NCBI GenBank assembly: GCA_000447185.1
Contig: KE647128.1
Location: forward strand, 1-10,654
Length of the DNA: 10,654 bases
From: Vairimorpha apis BRL 01
Lineage: Eukaryota; Microsporidia; Nosematidae
Direction: 5' to 3'
Shown here: piece by piece, positions 1 through 8,243 of the stretch
Layout: every line of letters starts with the position of its first letter
How positions within the stretch are numbered: position 1 is the stretch's first letter
Position numbers and translations under genes: made by a program
The notes under the pieces: generated by a model
Told to the model about the DNA's origin: nothing
Seen by the model: the letters and a program-made list of their open reading frames with translations, nothing else
Databases searched by the model: none

Positions 1-469
1 TCTGATTTAGACGAAGAACCAACATTTTTAGAACTATTAGATGATGCAGTATTTGATTCACCACCTTTAATTTGATACATACCTTTTCCATCTGTTGTAA
101 CATCTTTAACTCCTGTAATTGTCATATTTTGATCATTTTTTAAACATGTATGAACTTCATCTCCATAATTATGTAGATATTGTGGATTTTGAATGTCAAA
201 ATCGCTTCCTTTATAGTCATTTAAAGCTAAATTATATTCATTACCACTAAGTGTTAATTTAGAGCCATCTTGTAATGTGTAAACTGTATTATTACCATTC
301 TGTTCAATTTTTGTAACAGTTGCATCTTTAAAACACACCATTCCTTCATTTGTAGAAATTCTTAAATCTTTACCGTTCCATCCATCTTTTATCCCATCAC
401 TTTTTCTTTTGTAGTATATATTCTTGTAAATCCGTGAACACAAATTATTGTGAAAAATAGTATTTTCAT
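1..469 (-). CDS. Secreted Ser-rich protein, N-terminal part, frameshifted and cut by the window edge
   Basis: I do not recognise the family. The start at 467-469 is supported by a CCC motif four bases upstream. The first 15 or so residues (MKILFFTIICVHGF) form a classic signal peptide: one Lys, a hydrophobic core, then small or polar residues. That frame stops at 389-391 after 26 codons. A second frame is open from well upstream of that stop to the edge and reads like protein (DGWNGKDLRIS, then a stretch with TLQDGSKLTLSGNEYNL). One base missing from the A run at 401-405 (minus-strand sense) joins the two into 156 visible residues. The mature part has two Cys, many Asn, Asp, Gly and Lys residues, and a Ser/Asn/Lys-rich tail at the edge that could be O-glycosylated. 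It is visibly less A+T-rich than its surroundings. A spore-wall or host-exposed role is plausible, but only from the signal peptide and composition. Confidence 0.72.
401..405 (-). other. Inferred one-base frameshift site in the secreted-protein gene
   Basis: This is an A run of five on the coding strand, beside a second run of four. One more A would join the signal-peptide frame to the long downstream frame. The exact base cannot be fixed, because both frames are open over a short overlap. Confidence 0.6.
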
Positions 470-701
470 AATAGGGATTGTTCGAATTGCTTTAAATATC
501 TAAATTTTGTTTACTAAACAAAGACCTATTTGACATTTCAAATTAAATTAAAAATAAAAAAAATCATGTTTTAATAAATTTAATTTTACAAATATTATGA
601 CTATTTTTATCATATATATATATTTGTTGTTTAAAATAAATTCAATAATAACGTCATCAAAATTATAAATTAATTATTAAATATTTTTAAATAAACAAAG
701 T
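470..701. other. Divergent intergenic region
   Basis: This spacer separates the leftward secreted-protein gene from the rightward gene that starts at 702, so it must hold both promoters. Besides the CCC motif it contains a short TA repeat around 611-622 and many stops in all frames. I see no gene in it. Confidence 0.5.
474..476 (-). promoter_or_regulatory. CCC start-proximal motif of the secreted-protein gene
   Basis: CCC lies four bases before the ATG in otherwise A+T-rich sequence. Similar motifs sit at the same place before four other genes here. Comparable CCC motifs next to start codons are known from microsporidia and are associated with transcription initiation on very short leaders. 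Confidence 0.55.
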
Positions 702-2129
702 ATGTTTTTATTTTATAAAGTTTTATTTTCTTCTTATATTGATGACAATCGTTCTGATACGGAAAGATTATATGATTTTGGCATAAATATAGCAAATGCA
801 AATATATTCTGTCAAGAACCTATTAAAGATTTTTACTTATATGATTCAGACAATAAAATGACCGATGTGTTTGATTATTTAGATAATCAAAATGATAGAT
901 ACAAGAATTTTAAATGCGAAAATAATTTATATAACCTAATCGATATGTGTAATTTTTCATATCCTGAAGAATCTCAAGTTTGTGATAATTTAATAAGAGA
1001 ATATTATGAAAATATTAATATTAATTTGAAAAACAAAATAATATTTGAACTAAAGCAATTTATTTCAAAATATATTTATGTATATGATAAAATCGACAAA
1101 AATATACAGTTTCCAAATAAAATGAAAAATTTAATACTTCAAAATCACATTTTGTTTCTAATGCAAAAGTATTTTATAAACAAATTGGTTTAATAAAAAA
1201 TTGTAATATTTGCGAATTTTAAATTATAAGAGAAACAGTATGCATAAAACTTCTCCTTTTGACCTAAAACAAATTATGGAGCGTAATTTATCTTGTTTAG
1301 ATATAATTTTGAGAAATCCAGTGATCTTTATTTTAGATACAGATAAACAATTAAAAAATCAAAAAGAACAAAAATTTATACTTAATAACTATTGTTATTG
1401 TGATAAATGTTTTCAAAAGTTATGTTTATGCATTGGAAATTGTAATAATATTCCAAAATACCATGGAATCTGCTATAATGTTAAAATTGACGAAATTTTA
1501 TATTTTAATTCATCTCGATTTACTTATTCAAAAAGCTTTAATGATTTGAGATTTATATCTGTTCTTTCAAATATTTTGGTCAATAAAATAAAATATTATA
1601 TACATAACGAGTGTGAACAACAAGTAATTTTATATCTAATATCGCTTATCAAAAAACTAGATGATATAGTAGAAAAAATTATTTTATATCACTGTTTATT
1701 AAATATATTGTACAATAAAACAACAATTTTAAACAAATTGTGCAGGTTTGTAATCTACATCAAGCTTTTTTATTTAAAAAAATGTAAACTAACTGTAGAA
1801 TTTTTAGACTTAAGAATTATATATATGTTTAAATGTTTGAAGTCTAAGTCAAGTTAATTTTAAATGATAAAACTGAATTTAAATTTGAATTGATACAAAA
1901 TTACAATGATTATATAAACTCGAGAAATAGTGACATTGTAAGAATCAATTTATTATATTTTTTTGGATTTCTTATAACTTTTTTATCTCAAAAAAGTTTT
2001 TTTGTATCTAAAAATTATTTAATACTTAAATTTTTGAAAGATATTAAAACTAAAAATCTTTCAGCTTTTATTTATTATTGTAATATCCAAACTACAATAA
2101 AAATTATAATGGATAATAAATTAATTTAA
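702..2129 (+). CDS. Unrecognised protein of about 476 residues with a Cys cluster, split by three apparent frameshifts
   Basis: Three long open stretches follow one another: 702-1193, 1207-1857 (first ATG at 1240) and 1848-2129. Between the first two, a short third-frame stretch (about 1172-1219) reads YKQIGLIKNCNICEF, which looks like protein. Each junction needs one additional base. With three added, the span becomes 477 codons including the stop. I infer one gene. The middle part has a Cys-rich patch at 1393-1470 with spacing C-x-C-x2-C-x4-C-x-C-x3-C-x9-C and a nearby His, which may bind metal. The rest is rich in Ile, Leu, Lys and Asn and probably helical. No signal peptide or clear membrane segment stands out. 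The start at 702 lacks the CCC motif, so it is uncertain. Alternatives are two or three separate small genes, or a decaying pseudogene. I cannot assign a function. Confidence 0.5.
1172..1175 (+). other. Inferred frameshift site 1 in the unknown gene
   Basis: This is a run of four T. One more T here continues the first open stretch into the frame encoding YKQIGLIKNCNICEF instead of reaching the TAA at 1191-1193. Confidence 0.4.
1217..1220 (+). other. Inferred frameshift site 2 in the unknown gene
   Basis: A run of four T is followed by AAA. One more base turns TTT-TAA into TTT-TTA-AAT and leads into the frame of the middle open stretch. Confidence 0.4.
1848..1857 (+). other. Inferred frameshift site 3 in the unknown gene
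   Basis: The middle frame ends at a TAA at 1855-1857. The next frame becomes open at 1848 and reads KLILNDKTEFKFELIQNYND. The two overlap only here, so a shift must fall in these ten bases, for example one A missing from the AA at 1851-1852. Confidence 0.45.
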
Positions 2130-3297
2130 TTTTCTTAATGTAATTTTATCATTTTTAATTGTTTTATATGACAATGTTTTTTATAATTAATATACTAATA
2201 AAAAAACAGAATTTTGGAATTTCACAGTCATCATATAAAAAACTAATTTTATATTTTAATTAATAGTAACAAAAATATATCTAAAAATAAGTTAATTTTC
2301 TCTAAAACACACACAATGTTTTTTATATAATTATTTGTTTAAATTAATAAATTTTTTAAATAATTTTACTTTTAAATTAAATTTTTTCAAATTCCTTAAA
2401 TAATATATAAAATTACTATATAAATATATTTAAATACATAATACATACAATTGATCATATGATAGTTAAATAAATTTTTTATTAAAATGTCATGAAACAT
2501 AAAATTTAATCTTGTTAAATTTAAGATTTTTTTTTATATTAAAAAACTATTAAAAATTATTATATTATAAAAAGTGTATAAATAAAAATATTATTTTGGG
2601 ATTTTTAATACAAAAATTATTGTTTTTTTTCAAAAATAAAAGTTAACATAATACAAAAAAATTTGTACTTTAAATACATAATGACAAAATCAATAACTAA
2701 AAAATATACTAAAGAAAAGATTCTGTAAATTCAAAAAAAAAATTTTTTACAAGAAATAGATAAATAGGTATTTGAACTTAATTTTAATTTTTTTAGTCGT
2801 TTAATATTAAATAAATAAATTTAGTACAATAAAATATATTATAACTTTATATATATTAGATATAATATTTTTACATTGTAATTTTAATTAATAAAAATAT
2901 TTTAATAATTAAGATTTAAAATATATAGTAATTAAATTAAATTGCACAACTACACGTAACATCAAAGCAAAATTTAAGAATATAACAAAATTAACATTTA
3001 TCTAAATTGTTTTGAATAACATAATATATATTTCAAAATGAGATATGTTATAACTAAAACATATTTGAACATTTACAATATAATATAAAGGTTATCAAAT
3101 TATATTAATGTTTTGTTTTAATTATATAATATTTTTTATTATTTATATAAACAAATATAATAAAAATGATTAAAGTTTTTATGATGCTTAAATTTTTTAA
3201 AGACCAAAAGCAAATTATATTTTTTTTAAATTAAAATTTATAATTATAAACATATTAATGTCAAGTAAAACAAAAATATATTTTTCATATCCTTCAA
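2130..3297. other. Long A+T-rich intergenic region with no convincing gene
   Basis: This stretch of about 1.17 kb is almost entirely A and T, with stops in every frame on both strands and many A and T runs. No tRNA-like or rRNA-like G+C island is visible. A 15-codon ORF starts at 2681 but lacks a start motif and recognisable content. The 3' end of the stretch carries the cyclin promoter. Confidence 0.6.
3291..3292 (+). promoter_or_regulatory. Weak CC start-proximal motif of the cyclin gene
   Basis: CC (in tatccttcaa) lies five bases before the cyclin ATG. It is a relaxed form of the CCC motif seen at other genes in this window. Confidence 0.35.
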
Positions 3298-4193
3298 ATG
3301 ACAAATTTATTTAAAAAAAACGAACCATTAAAAAACATTACAAATTTTACTAAGCAACAAACTAAAAAATCTATATTTACAAAAGAAGAAGAAATAATAT
3401 ATAAATCACATTTTTTTCAAGAAAAAGACGAGATTTGCATGTGTTCAAACTATTCTGATTTGATTTTTGATTTTTATAAGCAAATTGATACATGTTATAT
3501 CTATAAAAATAGTGAAGTTTCGTTTATAGAAAGAAGCTATATGATTGATTGGCTTATTAATATACATTTTAAACTTAATTTATGTCAAGATACACTTTTT
3601 TTTGCTGTGTACATTATAGATAAATTTTTATTAAAAAAGAAATACCTAAAAATAAACTTCAACTTGTTGGTCTATCTGCATTGATGATTTCTTGCAAGTT
3701 TGAAGAAGTAATTTGTCCAACTTTAAATAATCTAACTGTTTTAAGTGATAATAAAGTTACAGAAGACGACATCAAGAAAGCTGAAAAATACATGCTTCAC
3801 ATTTTAGAATATAATTTAATCTTTTCAAATCCACTTAATTTTCTTAGAAAATGTTCTAAATCTAATAATTATGAGCGCAATAGCAGAACAGTTGCAAAAT
3901 ATATTTTAGAACTTAGTTTATTATATGAAGATTTAACGGTTTATACCGGTTCTATAAAAGCAGCTTCAGCTATGTATCTCGCAAGAAAAATTACACAACA
4001 AGATACTTGTAAAAATTTATTTACTTTATATTCTGGACACACTAAAATTGAACTAAGAGATTGTTTTAACAAAATGATTATAATGATTGCTAAACCAATA
4101 CCATTTGAAAATATTTTTAAGAAATATGACACACAGAAATTTGGATTTGTAAGCACGTTTGTCAAGGAGTATGCTCTGAAAAATTTTTATTAA
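3298..4193 (+). CDS. B-type (mitotic) cyclin, with one apparent frameshift
   Basis: A cyclin activates a cyclin-dependent kinase and gives it substrate specificity; B-type cyclins drive mitosis. The first frame holds the start of the N-terminal cyclin box, with RSYMIDWLINIHFKLNL (about residues 79-95, matching the family MRAILVDWL-VH-KF motif) and FFAVYIIDKFLL. It then stops. The second frame continues with IPKNKLQLVGLSALMISCKF, exactly the next cyclin-box helices. The C-terminal fold follows, with PLNFLRKCSKS, TVAKYILELSLLYEDL and SIKAASAMYLARKI. One A missing from the run at 3633-3638 explains the break; with it restored the protein has 298 residues. That is short for the family because the N-terminal tail is only about 50 residues, and I see no RxxL destruction box or KEN box there. 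The start is the first ATG, five bases after a CC motif. Cyclin identity is secure; the B-type assignment is likely. Confidence 0.88.
3633..3638 (+). other. Inferred one-base frameshift site in the cyclin gene
   Basis: This is a run of six A. Seven would give LLKKEIPKNKLQLVG, which matches the family; six gives LLKKKYLKINF and a stop at 3682-3684. The site is well constrained because the cyclin box is conserved on both sides. Confidence 0.8.
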
Positions 4194-4885
4194 ATTGTAT
4201 TTCTTTATTTAAAATAAAAAATAATAATTTCTACAAATAAATAGATGAATAAATTTTTTACATATTTCATACAAATTTAACATATAAAAAATTGTAAATA
4301 AGCAATTATTACGTGTTTTATTTTAAAGTTTATTTTTTAAATAAATCATAACTACAATTTTATGGTATTTTAATTGATATATTAAATGAGTTTCTTTCTC
4401 AAGACAAGAAATTATAATTCAAAAACTTTATAAAATTAATAAAAATTTTTTTAATTTATTGAATAGTTGTTTTTACTGATTATAAAAGATAAATAATATG
4501 AAAAAAATCTAAAATTATAATATACGTAAATTTATTTATTTTGAACAATTTATTTTAATATATTTAAAGAGCCATATAAACATTTATAAATATAATTCTT
4601 TGATAAAAAAATAATTATTTTAAGTATATTTTGTTAGAAATATAAGTAGTATTAAATTTTTTATAAAAAATAATCATATTTGTACATTAATTATTTTAAA
4701 AATTTTACATATCTAATATTAGATTATACGGTGATATTTATATATTTTTACAAAAACTTAATTTTTAATTTTATTTTTAATATAAACCAATTTTCTGATA
4801 AAAAAACATTAAAATATAAAATATTTAAATAATATTCTTGAAAGTATTAGAAATCAAAGATAAATTATTAAAAATAGTTAAAATA
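4194..4885. other. A+T-rich convergent intergenic region
   Basis: This stretch lies between the 3' ends of the cyclin and NIF3 genes. It contains only very short ORFs, such as 15 codons from 4386. AATAAA-like words are too common in this composition to call a polyadenylation site. I see no RNA gene. Confidence 0.55.
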
Positions 4886-5589
4886 TTAATAAAAATTTAT
4901 TGGATCAGAATCTGCATCTGAAATAAAAATTTTATATTCGGGTAATATTTTTTGTAAAATAGTTTTTATATATGGTAAAACTATTCTTTCACTATTGCTG
5001 TGTTCTAATAAGATTACTGTATTTCTATTTTGAAGTGAATGTAATAAACAATGATGGCTCATTTCTCCTGTGATAATTACACTATCAAAAAAAGTATGAT
5101 ATTTGAAAGCAGAACCAACACCCACTACCATATATTTAGGTACATCACATGTATACATTGCTACTCTTATATGACTGAGATTGCAAATACGTTTTAAATT
5201 TTTTATAATATCTTTTATAGACATATAATTTAATCCAAAATTATTATTAAATTTGTCATTATTAAAAAATTTATATATATGTTCATTCATTGTAGCATCC
5301 CAGGATGTATGTGGCGAGAAAACATTAATATTGTTTTTTATCAACTTATATACAATATCATTTTTATTAATTTTTTTAAACCTGTAAAAAGTATTGGATG
5401 ATATGCAATTATATTTCCTATATTTTTAATTTTGCATTCTTCAATAACTTTTTCTGTTATATCAATTGTCAAAAGTACATTTTTAGAATCAAAACCAGAA
5501 TTCACCAAAATTCCAGTATTGTCCCATTCTAATGATTGGTTAAGAGGTAAAACTTCGTTAATTTTATTATATATTTCATATATTGACAT
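4886..5589 (-). CDS. NIF3: NIF3-family (GTP cyclohydrolase I type 2-like) protein, with one apparent frameshift
   Basis: NIF3 (DUF34) proteins are widespread metal-binding proteins whose exact reaction is unsettled. The N-terminal frame has SLEWDNTGILVNSG, VLLTIDITEKVIEE and IIAYHPILFTGLKK, then stops. The C-terminal frame resumes with KLIKNNINVFSPHTSWDA, then IITGEMSHHCLL, VILLEHSNSER and a final SDADSDPI. All are in family order. Putative metal ligands are the His of YHP, the Asp of HTSWDA, and the His and Glu of EHSNSE; the Tyr-His pair instead of His-His is usual in eukaryotic members. One A missing from the coding-strand run at 5371-5377 accounts for the break and gives 234 residues, somewhat short for the family. 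An ATG six codons upstream exists, but CCCC lies between it and the ATG at 5587-5589, so I chose the latter. Family identity is firm. Confidence 0.9.
5371..5377 (-). other. Inferred one-base frameshift site in the NIF3 gene
   Basis: This is a run of seven A on the coding strand. Eight would continue GLKK into INKNDIVYKLIKNNINV, as the family requires; seven leads to a stop at 5341-5343. Confidence 0.8.
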
Positions 5590-5595
5590 TGTATT

Positions 5596-5599
5596 GGGG
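5596..5599 (-). promoter_or_regulatory. CCCC start-proximal motif of the NIF3 gene
   Basis: CCCC lies six bases before the chosen ATG and downstream of an alternative in-frame ATG. Its position favours the shorter start. Confidence 0.5.
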
Positions 5600-5607
5600 T
5601 TCATCAA

Positions 5608-6265
5608 TTAATAAAAAAATTAAAACTAGTTTTAATAACAATGAAATATTTTTGTATATTTTATGTTTATATAAATTAGAACAATTTTGTTGTAAATATT
5701 AATATAAATTGAACATTAATTACAAATTTTATATTAAAATAGAAAATTTAAAAAATAATAAAACTTCAATAAAAATAAATTTTATTTTTTAGTACTGATA
5801 AATATTTATTATTTTTTTAAAATATTATTTAAAAAAACACACATACCTTTTATTAAATATTCAATTTTATATTTTAATATTAATTATGAATATAAATATT
5901 TTAAAATTATAAATTTACAAAGTAATTATAATAAATCTCATATAAAAAAATAATTTTTTAATTAATAAAAATTTACGATATTTTTAATTATTATAATATG
6001 ATTATTAGAAAAAATATTAGAATAAATTTTATAATTTATATTTAAACAGATAGTTTTTAATTACCAACAAAACATTTATCTGCTATTAAGATAAGTTTTC
6101 ATAAAAATTTTATATTTTTTCTTCTTTATATAAAAAAAATCTTTATTTTTTGTATTGAAATTTTTATGAAATTAAAAGAGTTTAAAAATTAAAAATTCAT
6201 TTATTTTATGATATTTTTAAAACAATGTTTTAAGTAATTTAAAAAACATTTGATCCCTTAATCAT
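5608..6265. other. A+T-rich divergent intergenic region
   Basis: This spacer separates the leftward NIF3 gene from the rightward V-ATPase gene and must contain both promoters. Apart from the start-proximal CCC near its right end it is low-complexity A+T with no ORF or RNA gene that I can support. Confidence 0.55.
6255..6257 (+). promoter_or_regulatory. CCC start-proximal motif of the V-ATPase H gene
   Basis: CCC (in tgatcccttaatcat) lies eight bases before the ATG at 6266. It is isolated in A+T-only surroundings. Confidence 0.5.
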
Positions 6266-7365
6266 ATGGCTGCATATATAAAAAATTTTGAAAATAAATT
6301 AAAGCATTTTGATTTCATAGACGGTGAAATTCAAAACTTTGAAGCAACTATTATATCAAAAAATGAGTCTATTGATGAATTAAGATATATTATATATAAA
6401 CATTCACATAAAATATCTGAAAATTTATTATTAAAACTTCTTAAACATAAAGATATTTATGTATCCTTCAAAGCTTGTAGTTTACTTACTCAGATTTATG
6501 AAAAAAAGAACATAGAAAAGAATATCTTACATATTTTAGATATATGTTTAAAGAAGATATTACATATGAAGAAAAAAATCAGCTAATTATTTTGTTTACA
6601 CAATTTTTATCTTGTAAAACAACTATTTACTTTGATTTAAATAAGAGAAAAACAGAAATTTTAAAAGATGATAATTTCATGGCTATTTTTAAAAATTTCA
6701 TTTGTATCAAAGAACTTCAGTATAATTTATTATTACTAATTTATATATTTTCTTTTAATTTTGAATATTTAAAATATATTGATGTTTTTTTTAAACCAAT
6801 TATTTGTATTTTAAAAGATAGAAACCGAATAAAAATACTACGCATATGTTATTTTTTAATTGTAAATATTTTAAAACAGAATTATAATTTTTCCATAAAC
6901 ATAATCTGGGAATTAAGAAAAATTACACTTAATTTATGTGAAATGAATATTGGGGATGAACAGTTATGTGAGCATTTAAAAATTTCAAAGCAAATTTTAC
7001 AAGAACTTCACGATAAATACAATTTTAAAAACTATTTAAAAGATTTATATCTGGGTATTTTAGAAGAACATGATTTTCATTACGATGAAAATTTTTGGAT
7101 AAATGGATTACCTGAAATATTAAAAAATAAAGTTGAAATTGTTAAAATTTTGAAAAAATATTTAAAAAGTCATAATAATGATTGGATATGTTTGGCTTGT
7201 AATGATGTATATATGTTGATTAAAGCATGTCCTGAAATATATAGTTTGGTTTCCAAACATAAAGTAAGAGATGTACTTTTTGAATTAACTAGAAATGAAA
7301 ATGATGAAATAAGATTTAGAGCTATTCAAGCATTATATGCTTGTATTTTTACCGAATGGAATTGA
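6266..7365 (+). CDS. VMA13: V-type proton ATPase subunit H, with one apparent frameshift
   Basis: Subunit H belongs to the soluble V1 sector of the vacuolar proton pump; it activates the assembled pump and silences detached V1. The protein is an all-helical HEAT/ARM-like solenoid. The most diagnostic part is the C-terminus: GILEEHDFHYDENFWING (Trp near residue 278) matches the family SPxHxSxxFWxEN motif. It is followed by LKNKVEIVKILKKYL, a stretch like the family AAHDIGEYVRHYP, and NENDEIRFRAIQALYA near the end. The N-terminal frame (KDIYVSFKACSLLTQIYEK) is helical repeat-like and runs to a stop at 6584-6586; the second frame takes over near 6550 with KEDITYEEKNQLIILFTQF. One A missing at 6550-6552 joins them into 366 residues, against roughly 480 in yeast and human, so it is a reduced member. 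The start is supported by the CCC eight bases upstream. Confidence 0.85.
6550..6552 (+). other. Inferred one-base frameshift site in the V-ATPase H gene
   Basis: TTTAAAG would need one more A to read LKEDITYEEK in the frame of the C-terminal part. The run is short and the protein is weakly conserved here, so the position could be off by some codons within 6502-6583. Confidence 0.55.
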
Positions 7366-8243
7366 TTTTTATTTTTTTAATGCATAATTTATAAGAATTT
7401 TTTGTGTGACATGAAATTTTAATATCGTCAAAAATACTTTTAAATCGTAAATAAAAATTATATAAAAATTTTTAATATTACAATATTTTATAAAATGAAA
7501 TATTTTTAAATTTTTGCAAGATAATATTTATGTATAAAATTTTATTTTTAATTCAAATATTACTTAAAACATTTATAATAAAAACCTAATTAAATGTTTA
7601 AATGATTTTGTAAAGATTAAGTAATTATTTTTAACACAATAATTAAATTTGAAAACTTAGTTGCCTATAAAAATTTATTGTAAAAATAAATCTAAATTAT
7701 TTTTGTTGATATTTAGTTTTATTCCAATAATTAAAACATCAAAGTTTTTGGAAAATTTTATCAAATAATTATTGAAAAAATAGTTTAATAAAGATAAAAC
7801 TATTATTAAAATAAATTTAAATATTTACACTACTAAAAATAAAAAATACGTTTTATTTACAATTTATTTATAATAAATAAAATGTAAATTTCCTAACTTT
7901 TTAATGAAAATATTATATGCTTATTTAATAATAAAATTAAAGTTATAATTAATTAAACATTTTATTTTAAATAAAACAATAAATTATTTATTGATTACAT
8001 CTATAAATTTATTTCAACAATAACACACAAATTTAATCTGATTTTTATTAAATATATAACTATTTATTAAATTTACAACATATAATTGTCTTTTTTGATA
8101 AATTACCCTTTAAATTTAAACCAGAATATAATATATTTTTACTAATTGATTTAAAGAATATTAATACAAAAATTAAGAATAAAATTAAATAAACAATATA
8201 TTTAAAAGTTAAAATCTATATTTTCATTTGTAATATAAATAGA
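7366..8243. other. A+T-rich convergent intergenic region
   Basis: About 0.9 kb lies between the 3' ends of the V-ATPase H and LSG1 genes. There are stops in all frames, no conserved protein fragment and no RNA gene that I can see. A lone CCC near 8106 is not followed closely by an ATG on the plus strand. Confidence 0.55.

Noticed and set aside
401..406. Programmed -1 ribosomal frameshifting at the A run in the secreted-protein gene
   Set aside because: The local sequence does not give a full X-XXY-YYZ heptamer in the zero frame, I see no obvious downstream structure, and similar shifts recur in unrelated genes, so a common technical or slippage cause is likelier.
611..622. TA dinucleotide run as a promoter element
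   Set aside because: Such runs are expected often at this base composition and it has no fixed relation to a start.
2681..2728. 15-codon ORF beginning MTKSITKKYTKEK
   Set aside because: It has no CCC motif, ends quickly and matches no small ribosomal protein that I know; chance is likely in this composition.
3633..3684. Introns as the explanation for the broken frames
   Set aside because: The reading frames overlap or abut and no sequence needs to be removed; changes of about one base suffice, and no donor or acceptor signals flank the breaks.
3941..4165. 74-codon ORF on the minus strand inside the cyclin gene
   Set aside because: It lies opposite the conserved second cyclin fold, lacks a start motif and resembles nothing; it is a shadow of the real gene.
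4386..4433. 15-codon ORF beginning MSFFLKTRNY
   Set aside because: It is too short and has no start motif or recognised product.
5590..5607. Upstream ATG at 5605-5607 for the NIF3 gene
   Set aside because: The CCCC motif lies between it and the next ATG, which would put the motif inside the coding region.
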